64,000 bases of DNA from an uncultured Flavobacteriales bacterium (GCA_913062955.1 CAJXZP010000001.1:1-64000), one strand, 5' to 3'; positions 1-9,085 are shown, numbered from the stretch's first letter. The notes: a model not told the origin generated them from the letters alone. A program made the numbers and translations.

Positions 1-10
1 TTATATGACA

Positions 11-48
11 TAAAAAAAGGAGATCAAGCCAAGCTTAATCTCCTTTTG
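11..48 (-). terminator. Intrinsic terminator of the deaD-like gene
   Basis: A 10-bp perfect stem (arms 15-24 and 38-47, AAAAGGAGAT) with a 13-nt loop is followed on the minus strand by a run of seven T. It lies 40 bp past the stop codon of the helicase gene and fits rho-independent termination of that transcript. Confidence 0.85.
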
Positions 49-88
49 TATGTTTTAGGACTCACGTCTTAAAAGGAAACCTAAGGGT

Positions 89-2077
89 TTACCATTTTCT
101 GTCTCTCTTTTTGTCTGCTGCGTCAGAACTTCCACTAGAGTCTTTAAAATCACTTGATTTTTTACGATAATCTCCTTTGGTTTTTGAACGAGAAGCCCCT
201 GAACGACTATCTCTGTCACCTCGGCCGCTTCTATCACTTCTAGATCCACGATCTCCACGATCTCTATCGCCTCTGAAACCTCTGTCTCTATCTCCTGAAC
301 GATCGTTACCTGCGCTACGAGAAGAAGAACGTCTTTCAGAACTACCTCTTTCACTGGAAGATTCTTTTGATTCGCTAGGTTCCACAGATAGTTTTAAACC
401 ATCTAAATCTTTGTTCGCAAATGCCGGAATAACTTCATTAGCTACTGACTTATCTACTTCGAAGAAAGCAAAGTTGTTTTGAATATCAATTTGACCAATT
501 TCAGCACCATCTAAAGCTGGGTGATCATTGATCATTCCCATTAATCGTTGTGGGTTTAATCGGTTGGATCTTCCCGCATTGATAAAGAACCTTGCAAATT
601 CACCACTTCCACCCCTTGATTTCGATGAACCAACACGGTCACCACGCTCTCTTCGGTCTCTACGGTCACGGCCTCTTTCGCCACGGTCTCCTCGAGAAGT
701 TCTAGAACTATCTCTTCTACCTCTATCATCACGATCTCTACCACCTGCTTTGATATCATTTAAATCTCTAGCGTTTTGGTAATATTCTAAGAATCTATTG
801 AATTCGGCAGAAACGAAATGCTTAATCAAATCCTCTTTTTCCATGTGTCCTAATTTCTCCATTACAGCTGGCATGAATGGATTGATTTGGTCTTGATTTA
901 CACGGACGTTTTGAATGTTGTCAATTAATTTCATTAATTGAACCTCACAAATTGCATCTCCGGTAGGAACTTGTTGTTGGGTAAACCCACGGCCAATCAT
1001 TCTTTCTAATTCCTTTATTCTACGCATTTCACGTGTATGAATAATGGTGATTGATTTACCTTTGTTTCCGGCACGACCGGTACGTCCACTACGGTGAACA
1101 TATACCTCTGCATCGTCTGGAAGGTTGTAGTTAATGACGTGAGTTAACTCGTTCACATCTAGTCCCCTTGCGGCCACATCGGTAGCCACTAGAAGTTGAA
1201 GGTTTCCTTTACGGAAACGCCCCATTACGTAATCTCTTTGAGCTTGCGATAAGTCCCCATGTAAGGCATCGGCATTATAGCCATCTTGCATTAACTTGTC
1301 GGCAACATCTTTCGTTTCCGCTCGAGTTCTACAGAAAATAATTCCGTAGATTTTTGGATTCATATCCGCTAACCTTTTTAAAGCTAGGTAACGATCTCGA
1401 GCAGAGACCATATAGTACTCATGCTCTACATCTGTATTTCCTGTATTACGTTTTGCCACCTCAATTTTATGAGGATCGGTCATGTAATTTTTCATGATTT
1501 TATTAATCCCCGATGGCATAGTAGCCGAGAATAATAAAGTCTGTTTTGAGTCGGGTGTTTCCGCTAAGATGGTATCCAAATCATCTTTGAAACCCATAGA
1601 AAGCATTTCATCCGCCTCATCTAGAACTAACCATTCTACATTTTGCAGCTTCAACTTTTTACGCATGATTAAATCAATCACACGACCTGGAGTTCCAACT
1701 ACGATGTGAGCCCCTTTTGCTAAAGCTCTAATTTGAGTGTCGATACTTGTACCACCGTAAACGGCAGTCACACGAAGACCTCGAATTTTTTTACTGTAAC
1801 TATCCAAATCTCTGGTAATTTGAAGACACAGTTCACGTGTTGGACACAAAATGATAGATTGTGTGTTGGTAGTAGTTACATCAATTTGATTGATGACTGG
1901 TAATCCAAATGCAGCTGTTTTCCCGGTACCTGTTTGCGCCAGTGCAATAACATCTTTTTTAGATGAAAGTACTTGTGGAATTGCTTCTGCTTGAATTGGG
2001 GTAGGAGTTTCATATCCTAGCTCCGTAATGGCTTCAATGACTTCGTCACGAAGGCCTAATTCTTTAAATGTTGACAT
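89..2077 (-). CDS. deaD: DEAD-box RNA helicase with DbpA-type RNA-binding domain and RGD-rich tails
   Basis: ATP-dependent RNA helicase, 662 aa, probably acting in ribosome assembly or cold-induced RNA unwinding. Visible motifs are the Q motif (about 21-29), Walker A AQTGTGKT (47-54), PTREL (79-83), DEAD (153-156), SAT (184-186) and HRSGRTGRAG (about 331-340). After an Arg/Asp/Gly-rich linker comes a roughly 75-residue segment (EFARFFINAG...) resembling the DbpA C-terminal RNA-binding domain. It is followed by a second, longer R/G/D/S-rich tail typical of Bacteroidota DeaD-like proteins. I chose ATG 2077 (MSTFKELGL) because upstream in-frame residues look non-coding and family members begin there. 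The gene is monocistronic with its own terminator. A second DEAD-box gene lies at 47294-48559. The tail's biased codons create long false frames on the other strand. Confidence 0.93.
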   Translation of the reverse strand: MSTFKELGLRDEVIEAITELGYETPTPIQAEAIPQVLSSKKDVIALAQTGTGKTAAFGLPVINQIDVTTTNTQSIILCPTRELCLQITRDLDSYSKKIRGLRVTAVYGGTSIDTQIRALAKGAHIVVGTPGRVIDLIMRKKLKLQNVEWLVLDEADEMLSMGFKDDLDTILAETPDSKQTLLFSATMPSGINKIMKNYMTDPHKIEVAKRNTGNTDVEHEYYMVSARDRYLALKRLADMNPKIYGIIFCRTRAETKDVADKLMQDGYNADALHGDLSQAQRDYVMGRFRKGNLQLLVATDVAARGLDVNELTHVINYNLPDDAEVYVHRSGRTGRAGNKGKSITIIHTREMRRIKELERMIGRGFTQQQVPTGDAICEVQLMKLIDNIQNVRVNQDQINPFMPAVMEKLGHMEKEDLIKHFVSAEFNRFLEYYQNARDLNDIKAGGRDRDDRGRRDSSRTSRGDRGERGRDRRDRRERGDRVGSSKSRGGSGEFARFFINAGRSNRLNPQRLMGMINDHPALDGAEIGQIDIQNNFAFFEVDKSVANEVIPAFANKDLDGLKLSVEPSESKESSSERGSSERRSSSRSAGNDRSGDRDRGFRGDRDRGDRGSRSDRSGRGDRDSRSGASRSKTKGDYRKKSSDFKDSSGSSDAADKKRDRKW

Positions 2078-2205
2078 TAAATTATGTTGTTCTAATAAGT
2101 TGCAAAGAAACAACAATAAACCGTACATATAACAGCTGTATTAATTCGTTATTAAATATGCAATTAATACTCCCTTCTAAAGAAGGCTATTGAAAATAAT
2201 AAGAC

Positions 2206-2213
2206 TAATTTTG
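2206..2213 (+). promoter_or_regulatory. -7 promoter element (TAnnTTTG) for ppa
   Basis: TAATTTTG matches the Bacteroidota sigma -7 consensus exactly and lies 23 bp before the ppa ATG. The bases TTTGCAGCC here recur just upstream of hisS (7704-7712). No convincing -33 TTG is visible at the usual spacing. Confidence 0.6.
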
Positions 2214-2236
2214 CAGCCGTTTTTAAAAAAAATACT

Positions 2237-2773
2237 ATGATGAATCCATGGCACGATATAAGTGCAGGAAAAAATGCTCCCGAAGAAGTAACTGGAATTA
2301 TTGAAATACCTAAACATTCAAGAGCAAAATACGAATTAGATAAAGATTCAGGAATGTTAATTCTGGATAGAGTGTTATATTCAGCCGTTTACTATCCTAC
2401 TAACTACGGATTTATTCCTAGAACTTATTGTGATGATAATGACCCGTTGGATATTCTGGTTTTATCTCAAATTGAAATCGTACCGATGTGTTTGGTGGAC
2501 GCTAAAGTTATTGGCGTAATGAGAATGCTCGATCATGGTGAGGCGGATGACAAAATTATTGCGGTAGCTTCCAACGATATGAGTGTAAATCATATTAATG
2601 ATATCTCAGATTTACCAAAACATTCTTTACGTGAATTGCGTGCGTTCTTCGAAGATTATAAAAAATTAGAAGATAAAGAAGTTGTTATAGAAGATTTCTT
2701 GGGTAAAGAAGAAGCTTTTAAGATTATCCATCAATCTTTTAAAGATTACGATACTTATATGGCTTCCAAATAA
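2237..2773 (+). CDS. ppa: Inorganic pyrophosphatase (family I)
   Basis: Soluble cytoplasmic enzyme of 178 aa that hydrolyses pyrophosphate to two phosphates and pulls biosynthetic reactions forward. The family I signature DDNDPLD is at residues 66-72, with the Asp residues that bind Mg2+. KYELDKDSG (about 31-39) and YPTNYGFIP (about 53-61) are also typical. The length matches bacterial family I enzymes. There are two possible starts, ATG 2237 and ATG 2240 (MM); either gives the same protein bar one residue. It is transcribed alone from a TAATTTTG box at 2206 to a hairpin terminator at 2796, and is divergent from the helicase gene. Confidence 0.97.
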   Translation: MMNPWHDISAGKNAPEEVTGIIEIPKHSRAKYELDKDSGMLILDRVLYSAVYYPTNYGFIPRTYCDDNDPLDILVLSQIEIVPMCLVDAKVIGVMRMLDHGEADDKIIAVASNDMSVNHINDISDLPKHSLRELRAFFEDYKKLEDKEVVIEDFLGKEEAFKIIHQSFKDYDTYMASK

Positions 2774-2795
2774 ATTGAAATTTGGGTATAGAAGG

Positions 2796-2825
2796 AACGG
2801 ATATTGAAAAATAGCCGTTTTTTTT
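2796..2825 (+). terminator. Intrinsic terminator of ppa
   Basis: A stem of AACGG (2796-2800) with CCGTT (2815-2819), extended inward by TAT/ATA past one mismatch, runs into an eight-T tract. It lies 22 bp after the ppa stop codon. Confidence 0.75.
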
Positions 2826-2829
2826 ATGC

Positions 2830-3543
2830 CTAATTTTCGCTAATTACCTCTCCACTACCTGTGATGTTGTTTGTCAGGGTTGGACGGCCTTTGTAATAAA
2901 TGTTACCCGAATTGGAAATAGTGGCAGTGAGACTGTTTTTGACACGAACATAAACGCCCCCAGTGTTGTTTAGGTTGACAATTACACTGTCGGTCATGGC
3001 CTGGTAGGTGTTTACCGAGCCCGATCCATTATGGTGGATAAGGTGATGGTGTACTTGACCATTTAAGGTGACTATTCCAGTACCATTTATATTGGTAATT
3101 AGATTTTTGATGTCTGTTGTCAAATCCATATCACCACTCGAACGAATGTTTAATGTTAAATCATTCTGGGATAATTTGGATTTCGAAACAATATCTCCTG
3201 GGCCGTCTATTGAAATAGTATTCAAACTGTCGAAATGTACCTTTATTAGAATCTCGGCATGGTTATTAAAACAAAATCCCAATGAAAGATCTAAAGTGTC
3301 ATTAATAATTCGGGTGGCCAGATGGGTCTCTAGGTTTTCTTCTACCACCAGTTCCACATAATGGGTAGTATCTTGAATAAGTTCCACTATAGCAGAAAGA
3401 TTTACATTAATTGCCGTAAACGGAGCTAATGTACGAATAGCGCCTCTTGGATATTCATCCCCATCTTTACATTGGTCCTTTCTACATGAAGAAAGCCCGA
3501 GTAAAAGGATAGAAAGAAATGCTATGGTTGGTAATGTTCTCAT
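2830..3543 (-). CDS. DUF2807 head-GIN-domain lipoprotein
   Basis: Predicted exported lipoprotein of 237 aa. It has a hydrophobic leader with the lipobox LSSC (residues 17-20), so Cys20 would be acylated. The mature part contains short, regularly spaced strands with S/NGxG turns (ISIDGPGDI, RSSGDMDL, NINGTGIV, HHNGSGSV, ISNSGNIY, NITGSGEV). This is the pattern of the DUF2807 beta-helix fold common in Bacteroidota envelopes. The GxG repeats at roughly 17-20-residue intervals suggest one coil of the helix each. Function is unknown in the family; adhesion has been suggested by name only. It converges with ppa. Upstream of the ATG is a one-mismatch -7 box (TTAATTTG near 3559-3566). Confidence 0.85.
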   Translation of the reverse strand: MRTLPTIAFLSILLLGLSSCRKDQCKDGDEYPRGAIRTLAPFTAINVNLSAIVELIQDTTHYVELVVEENLETHLATRIINDTLDLSLGFCFNNHAEILIKVHFDSLNTISIDGPGDIVSKSKLSQNDLTLNIRSSGDMDLTTDIKNLITNINGTGIVTLNGQVHHHLIHHNGSGSVNTYQAMTDSVIVNLNNTGGVYVRVKNSLTATISNSGNIYYKGRPTLTNNITGSGEVISEN

Positions 3544-3608
3544 TGATTTTTGAAGACGGCAAATTAAACGATTTATTGTGGGAGTTCATACCATCTATAC
3601 CCTAGAAA

Positions 3609-6422
3609 TTAATCAAACTTAGACTTTAAATATTTTCCGGTGTAACTTTCTTCACAATTAATCAAATCTTCCGGTGTTCCTTCAAAAACTATTTGGCCAC
3701 CTTCTTCTCCCCCTTCCGGTCCTAGATCTACCACCCAATCGGCCGATTTTATGATATCCGCATTATGCTCTACAATAACCAAAGAATGTCCTTTGTCTAA
3801 CAAGGCATTAAAGGCAGTTAGTAGTTTATGAATATCATGAAAATGTAAACCGGTAGTAGGTTCATCAAAAATGAACATGGTTTTTTTAGCATTACTTCCT
3901 TTGGTAAGGAACGAAGCTAATTTGATTCGTTGTGCTTCTCCTCCACTTAAAGTGTTGGATGCTTGTCCTAATTGTACATAACCCAAGCCCACATCAAACA
4001 AAGGTTGTATTTTTGATACAATTTTTTTAGCCGGTCCCGTACCGTCTGCTTTAAAGAAGGCTAGTGCATCTTCAATCGTAAGATTTAAAATATCTGAAAT
4101 GTTTTTGTCTCGGTATTTTACTTCCAAAACCTCTCCCGTATACCGGAGTCCTTTGCATTCATCACACACTAAATGAACATCCGCCATAAACTGCATTTCC
4201 ACAACAATGTTTCCATCGCCCTTACAGTTTTCACACCGACCACCTTCCACATTAAATGAGAAGTAGGAGGGTTTGTATCCTCTAACTTTAGCTAATTTTT
4301 GTGCGGAGAATAGACCTCTAATATCATCAAAGGCTTTAACATAGGTAACTGGATTAGATCGAGATGATTTTCCAATTGGATTTTGATCTACAAATTCTAC
4401 GGCCTCGATTCGTTTAGTATCTCCTCCATACGAACCAAAATTCCCGGAAACATATTGATGCCCCGTTAAAAGTTTGAGTAGGTTGGGGTAGAAGACGTCT
4501 CTAATCAAAGATGATTTTCCGGAGCCAGATACTCCCGTAATAACGGTCATCACTTCCAAAGGAATGGATACATCCACATTTTTTAAATTGTTTTGATGCA
4601 CTGCGGTCATATCAATATGATACTTCCACTTTCGTCTGTGTTTGGGGATCTCAATTTGAAGAGAGCCCAGAAGGTATTTTGCGGTGAGACTTTCGGTTTT
4701 CTCATTCATTTCCGCAAGAGTACCTTGATAAATCAAGTGGCCTCCATGTGTACCCGCTTCAGGTCCTAAATCAATAATTTGATCTGCTTCTTGCATGATT
4801 TCTTCATCGTGTTCTACCACAATTACTGTATTTCCTACATCTCGTAAGGATTTCAAAACTTTAATCAAACGCTGGGTGTCTCTAGGATGAAGTCCAATAC
4901 TAGGCTCGTCCAAAATATACATGGAACCGACAAGACTACTACCCAACATCGTAGACAGGTTTATTCGTTGAGACTCACCTCCCGATAATGAGTTAGACAG
5001 ACGGTTAAGATCTAAATAGTCTAATCCCACATCTCCTAAATATTGTAATCGATTATTGATTTCTATCAAAATACGCTTGGAGATCGTTTTATCATGTTTT
5101 GATAAATGGAGTGCAATACATTGGGTCCAAGGATACAGATGCTTAATAGGGGTGAGCATCAGTTCTTGAATGTTTTTATCGTGTACCTTAACAAAAGAGG
5201 CATCTTTTCTTAAACGAGTTCCGTTACAATCTGGGCAAAGGGTCTTTCCTCTGTATCTAGAAAGCATAACACGGTATTGAATTTTATAACTTTGAGTTTC
5301 TATTTCTTTAAAGAATTCATCTATACCTTGAAAATGCTTGTTTCCCGTCCATAGTAACTTATACTCTTCTTTAGTCAGTTCATTTATGGGTCTATGAATA
5401 GGGAATTGGAATTTAGTGGAAGCCATAATTAAACGGGTTTTCCATTCGCTCATTTTCTCACCTCTCCAACACACTACGGCATCTTCGTAAACGGATAAAC
5501 TTTTATTTGGAATAACCAAGTTGGAGTCGATCCCAATCACACTTCCAAAACCCTCACAGGTTTTACAGGCGCCCACCGGATTATTGAATGAGAAGAAATG
5601 TACGGAGGGAATTTCAAAACTCATTCCATCCAATTCAAAGGCATTGTTGAAGTTTACAATCTCCCAATTTTCCTTTTTTAAGAAAAGGTTGCAATTTCCA
5701 TGGCCTTCATAAAAGGCCGTTTGCACGGAATCGGCCACCCGATTAGTGAAATCTTCATCTTCTGTGTTTACCGAAATACGGTCAATAAGAATAGATATGT
5801 CTTTGTTTTTGGTTGGATTCTTTAACCATTCGGTGATATAGAAAATATCAAAACCATCTACAATACGATCAAAACCTTGCTGTTTCAAAATGGTTAAATG
5901 ATCCTCAATTTTCCGATTATTTAACACCAATGGAGCGGTGATCATTAATCGGGACTTATTGGGTAAAGCAACAATATAATCAACTACATCACTAATAGAA
6001 TGCCTCTTTACTTCCTTGCCGGAAATAGGGGAGTAGGTCTTTCCAATTCGTGCATAGAGTAGCTTTAGGTAGTCGTAAATCTCCGTGGTTGTACCTACCG
6101 TTGAACGCGTATTTGTTGTATTTACCTTTTGTTGAATTGCAATAGCAGGAGAAATCCCTTCAATATCATCTACCTCTGGTTTGTCAATTTTCCCCAAGAA
6201 TTGACGCGCATAAGAGGATAAACTCTCTACATATCGTCTTTGGCCTTCCGCGTATAAAGTGTCAAATGCCAAGGAGGATTTACCCGAACCAGATAAACCG
6301 GTAATTACCACTAATTTGTTTCGAGGGATGTCCACATTCACATTTTTCAAATTGTGCATGCGAGCCCCTTTAATCCGGATGTGGCTGGCACGTAAATTCT
6401 TTCGTTCTTTCTTTTTACCCAT
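3609..6422 (-). CDS. uvrA: Excinuclease ABC subunit A
   Basis: DNA damage-recognition ATPase of nucleotide excision repair, 937 aa, the usual length. It has two ABC modules. The first has Walker A GLSGSGKSS (42-50) and signature NSLSGGESQRI. The second has Walker A GVSGSGKSS and signature NTLSGGEAQRI, each followed by a Walker B ending in DEP. Zinc-binding Cys pairs are visible in both halves (CKTC with CPDC; CENC with CDEC). Early conserved UvrA sequence (SLSSYARQFLG) is intact. The ATG at 6422 lies 16 bp after an exact -7 box on the minus strand. UvrB and UvrC are not in the window. No missing catalytic element was seen. Confidence 0.98.
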   Translation of the reverse strand: MGKKKERKNLRASHIRIKGARMHNLKNVNVDIPRNKLVVITGLSGSGKSSLAFDTLYAEGQRRYVESLSSYARQFLGKIDKPEVDDIEGISPAIAIQQKVNTTNTRSTVGTTTEIYDYLKLLYARIGKTYSPISGKEVKRHSISDVVDYIVALPNKSRLMITAPLVLNNRKIEDHLTILKQQGFDRIVDGFDIFYITEWLKNPTKNKDISILIDRISVNTEDEDFTNRVADSVQTAFYEGHGNCNLFLKKENWEIVNFNNAFELDGMSFEIPSVHFFSFNNPVGACKTCEGFGSVIGIDSNLVIPNKSLSVYEDAVVCWRGEKMSEWKTRLIMASTKFQFPIHRPINELTKEEYKLLWTGNKHFQGIDEFFKEIETQSYKIQYRVMLSRYRGKTLCPDCNGTRLRKDASFVKVHDKNIQELMLTPIKHLYPWTQCIALHLSKHDKTISKRILIEINNRLQYLGDVGLDYLDLNRLSNSLSGGESQRINLSTMLGSSLVGSMYILDEPSIGLHPRDTQRLIKVLKSLRDVGNTVIVVEHDEEIMQEADQIIDLGPEAGTHGGHLIYQGTLAEMNEKTESLTAKYLLGSLQIEIPKHRRKWKYHIDMTAVHQNNLKNVDVSIPLEVMTVITGVSGSGKSSLIRDVFYPNLLKLLTGHQYVSGNFGSYGGDTKRIEAVEFVDQNPIGKSSRSNPVTYVKAFDDIRGLFSAQKLAKVRGYKPSYFSFNVEGGRCENCKGDGNIVVEMQFMADVHLVCDECKGLRYTGEVLEVKYRDKNISDILNLTIEDALAFFKADGTGPAKKIVSKIQPLFDVGLGYVQLGQASNTLSGGEAQRIKLASFLTKGSNAKKTMFIFDEPTTGLHFHDIHKLLTAFNALLDKGHSLVIVEHNADIIKSADWVVDLGPEGGEEGGQIVFEGTPEDLINCEESYTGKYLKSKFD

Positions 6423-6739
6423 GATGATATTCTTGCGCCAAAAATACTGCTATACCCAGTTAGGATAGAGGTAAATTTGCTAAGAGTTTTTACAAAACGG
6501 AAATATTCATGATAATAAATATTTCGGAAATAACCATCTTTAAAATAGGGTTTTAAGTCATTTTCAAAGGGCTTTTGGATAAGGGTGTTTCAATTTTTTT
6601 TTGTTAAAAATTTGGTGTAACACTTTTTTATTCCCATTTTAGCAATCTGAATAATCACATATTTTCATTTTTTAACAAAATTTGCCTATAGGATAATATC
6701 TACACTTCAACATTTTAGAATCAACTAAACGTAGATATT
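6423..6739. other. Divergent regulatory region between uvrA and the sigma-factor gene
   Basis: This 317-bp AT-rich region contains no gene. It holds the uvrA -7 box (6439-6446) and an 8-bp inverted repeat GAAATATT/AATATTTC (6500-6507 and 6518-6525). Near the sigma gene there is an AAAATTTG near-consensus -7 box (6677-6684) and the start-codon inverted repeat listed separately. Confidence 0.6.
6439..6446 (-). promoter_or_regulatory. -7 promoter element for uvrA
   Basis: On the minus strand this reads TATTTTTG, an exact TAnnTTTG match, 16 bp upstream of the uvrA ATG. It predicts a very short leader of roughly 10 nt. Confidence 0.55.
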
Positions 6740-6741
6740 AT
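6693..6741 (+). promoter_or_regulatory. Inverted repeat covering the sigma-factor start codon
   Basis: ATAATATCTAC (6693-6703) is perfectly complementary to GTAGATATTAT (6731-6741), an 11-bp stem with a 27-nt loop. The 3' arm includes the first two bases of the ATG at 6740-6742 and the whole ribosome-binding stretch. The near-consensus -7 box at 6677-6684 would start the mRNA at about the 5' arm, so the leader is essentially this hairpin. It could gate translation, or could be a DNA operator. Confidence 0.6.
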
Positions 6742-7324
6742 GGTATGTGAAAAAATCTCCGATCAGGAATTAGTTAGTAAGTATTTGCGCGGTCATGAAC
6801 CGTCATTGCAATTTCTTATTGAACGTCATCAAGAAAAAGTATTAGGATATATCATCTCCAAAGTGAAAGATCGTCAATTAGCCGAAGATTTATTTCAAGA
6901 TGTATTTATCAAAGTAATTAAAACCTTACGCAAAGGGAATTACAACGAGGAGGGTAAGTTTTTACCTTGGGTAATGCGTATTTCACATAATATTTCTATT
7001 GATTACTTTAGAAATGCCAAGAAGCTAAAAACAACTTCGGGGACTAAAGATTTTGATATTTTCGATATTATTCCAGATGAAGAATACAATGCCGAAGATA
7101 AAATTTCGAAAGATATGTCGTTAAATACGGTCAAGGAATTGATTCAGCATTTACCTGCCGATCAATTGGAGGTTTTAAAAATGAGAATGTATTACGAAAT
7201 GAGCTTTAAAGATATTGCGGAAGAAACCAATGTGAGCATAAACACCGCATTAGGTAGAATGCGTTATGCTATTATGAATCTACGAAAAATGGTAGATCAA
7301 AACGGAATAATTTTACACGGGTAA
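6740..7324 (+). CDS. RNA polymerase sigma-70 family factor, ECF-like
   Basis: Sigma factor of 194 aa with only regions 2 and 4, so ECF-type in layout. Region 2 spans about 10-95 (AEDLFQDVFIKVIKTL, then WVMRISHNISIDYFR). Region 4 spans about 130-185 (LPADQLEVLKMRMYYEMSFKDIAEETNV...ALGRMRYAI), a clear helix-turn-helix. No anti-sigma gene lies beside it; the next gene downstream is a 61-aa protein behind a terminator. The start ATG at 6740 sits inside an 11-bp inverted repeat, which suggests post-transcriptional control. Its regulon cannot be read from the sequence. The call as a sigma factor is firm, but the subgroup is not. Confidence 0.92.
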   Translation: MVCEKISDQELVSKYLRGHEPSLQFLIERHQEKVLGYIISKVKDRQLAEDLFQDVFIKVIKTLRKGNYNEEGKFLPWVMRISHNISIDYFRNAKKLKTTSGTKDFDIFDIIPDEEYNAEDKISKDMSLNTVKELIQHLPADQLEVLKMRMYYEMSFKDIAEETNVSINTALGRMRYAIMNLRKMVDQNGIILHG

Positions 7325-7349
7325 CACTTTTAAATTACGTTAGTTGACG

Positions 7350-7383
7350 AAGGCTTTCCATAGTATGGGAGGCCTTTTTTTTA
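7350..7383 (+). terminator. Terminator after the sigma-factor gene
   Basis: A 10-bp stem with two G-T wobbles (AAGGCTTTCC 7350-7359 with GGGAGGCCTT 7367-7376) and a 7-nt loop ends in an eight-T run. Confidence 0.85.
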
Positions 7384-7444
7384 TAGATACAATAAATTCA
7401 AAACCCTGTCGTTATAAGAATAAGTTTCACTTTTAAATCAATGC

Positions 7445-7630
7445 ATGGATAAAACTTTACACGAAGAATTTTATGGTCAAAAATCGATAAAGAACGAAGT
7501 TATTGACTTCTTTACCGAAAATGAGGTGAAGCCTCATCGAGATAAGATCAAAAATATTATGGCCTTTTCAAAGGCTCTAACTGTGGGACAATACGAATCG
7601 ATAGGACCACAAGAAACCATTCTCAACTAA
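7445..7630 (+). CDS. Small hypothetical protein, 61 aa
   Basis: Unrecognised acidic-basic 61-aa protein with no signal peptide or membrane segment. It is predicted largely helical (IKNEVIDFFTENEV...RDKIKNIMAFSKAL). It sits between two strong terminators (7350-7383 and 7636-7663), so it appears to be its own transcription unit, which argues that it is real rather than a chance frame. Its position directly behind the sigma-factor gene is compatible with a small regulator or partner, but nothing in the sequence shows this. The ATG at 7445 is the only sensible start. Confidence 0.65.
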   Translation: MDKTLHEEFYGQKSIKNEVIDFFTENEVKPHRDKIKNIMAFSKALTVGQYESIGPQETILN

Positions 7631-7635
7631 AAAGT

Positions 7636-7663
7636 ATCCTCGATTTAATCGAGGATTTTTTTT
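7636..7663 (+). terminator. Terminator after the 61-aa gene
   Basis: Perfect 9-bp stem ATCCTCGAT/ATCGAGGAT (7636-7644 and 7648-7656) with a 3-nt loop followed by eight T. Confidence 0.88.
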
Positions 7664-7724
7664 GCCCTTTTTTACATTACCCATACCCAATAAAATAGCG
7701 ATATTTGCAGCCAAATTTTAAAGT

Positions 7725-9068
7725 ATGGCAAAAGCAGCAATACCCAAGGGAACTAGAGATTTTGGACCACAACAAATGTTGGGGAGAAACTTCATTTTTG
7801 AAACCCTTAAAAGTGTATTTCAAACGTACGGATTTCAACCTATTGAAACTCCAGCAATGGAACGTTTGGAAACGCTTACGGGAAAATATGGGGAAGAAGG
7901 CGATCGTTTGATTTTTAAGATTTTAGCACGAGGAGAGAAATTAAATCGTGGAATTCAAAAGTTGACTGGGAACGAAAATACTCCGGTATCTGTATTAAGT
8001 GAAGATGCCCTTCGTTATGATTTAACGGTACCATTTGCGCGCTTTGTCGTTCAACATAGAAATGATCTAGTATTTCCTTTTAAACGGTATCAAATCCAAC
8101 CGGTATGGAGAGCGGATAGACCGCAAAAAGGCCGTTACCGTGAGTTTTTTCAATGTGATGTAGATGTGATTGGAAGTACTTCGTTGTTAAATGAAGTAGA
8201 ATTGATCCAATTGGTAAACAACGGGTTTTCCAAATTAGGTCTAGGTGATGTAACCATTCGAATTAATAATAGAAAGATTTTAGCCGGTTTAGCGGAAGTG
8301 GCTAATCAATCCGAAAATTTTACTTTGATTACTGTGGCCATTGATAAGTTGGATAAAATTGGGATGGATGGTGTAATCAAGGATCTTCAAGAAAAGGAAA
8401 TTCCTCAAGATGCGATCGATAAAATTAGTTCGGTTTTGGCTTTGCAAGGGCAAACGGATTTAACGCCAATTAAAGAAATTCTTGCCGATTCTGAGGTTGG
8501 AATGAAAGGGATTGAGGAATTGGAATTTATGCTGGATGCTGTATTGAAATTGGGCGTGACCAATGCAGTACCTGATTTTACTTTAGCCAGAGGATTAGAT
8601 TATTATACGGGAGCCATTTTTGAAGTCACCCATAATGACTTTAATTCAAGTATTTGCGGTGGCGGACGGTACGATGATCTTACGGGAGTGTTTGGCTTAA
8701 AGGATATGTCAGGGGTAGGTGTCTCTTTTGGTGCGGATCGTATTTACGATTTGATGCTAGATAAAGGCCTTTTCCCGAAACATGCTCCAGATGTTACCCA
8801 ATTGTTGTTTGTGAATTTTGGAGAGCAAGAAGCCGCTTATGTTTTAGGTTTAATGCAAGAAATTAGATCAAAGAACATTAATACGGAATTGTATCCCGAT
8901 GCCGCAAAAATGAAAAAGCAAATGAAATATGCGGATGATAAAGGCATCCGGTATGTGGCTATGGTTGGCGATCAGGAAATGGAGTCAAAAACCGTTAAGC
9001 TGAAAAATATGGAAACCGGAGAGCAAAGGGTTTTGAGTTTGGAGGAGTTAATAGGTCAGTTAGGTTAA
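7725..9068 (+). CDS. hisS: Histidyl-tRNA synthetase
   Basis: Class II synthetase of 447 aa that charges tRNA-His. The N-terminal PKGTRDFGP is the family hallmark. Motif 2 is seen in RYQIQPVWRADRPQKGRYREF, the first histidine-binding motif in ARGLDYYTGAIFEV, and motif 3 in GVGVSFGADRIYDLM. A C-terminal anticodon-binding domain of about 90 residues follows. The ATG at 7725 is preceded by TATTTGCAGCC, which resembles the ppa promoter start. Only 17 bp separate its stop codon from hutH, so the two probably form an operon that joins histidine use and histidine breakdown. Confidence 0.97.
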   Translation: MAKAAIPKGTRDFGPQQMLGRNFIFETLKSVFQTYGFQPIETPAMERLETLTGKYGEEGDRLIFKILARGEKLNRGIQKLTGNENTPVSVLSEDALRYDLTVPFARFVVQHRNDLVFPFKRYQIQPVWRADRPQKGRYREFFQCDVDVIGSTSLLNEVELIQLVNNGFSKLGLGDVTIRINNRKILAGLAEVANQSENFTLITVAIDKLDKIGMDGVIKDLQEKEIPQDAIDKISSVLALQGQTDLTPIKEILADSEVGMKGIEELEFMLDAVLKLGVTNAVPDFTLARGLDYYTGAIFEVTHNDFNSSICGGGRYDDLTGVFGLKDMSGVGVSFGADRIYDLMLDKGLFPKHAPDVTQLLFVNFGEQEAAYVLGLMQEIRSKNINTELYPDAAKMKKQMKYADDKGIRYVAMVGDQEMESKTVKLKNMETGEQRVLSLEELIGQLG

Positions 9069-9085
9069 GAAAAAAAGATTTTAGA

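Noticed and set aside
177-482. Plus-strand frames antisense to the helicase tail (also 528-782)
   Set aside because: They are Leu/Ser/Pro/Arg-rich mirror images of the RGD-rich tail codons, without start context or homology; the minus-strand helicase explains the region.
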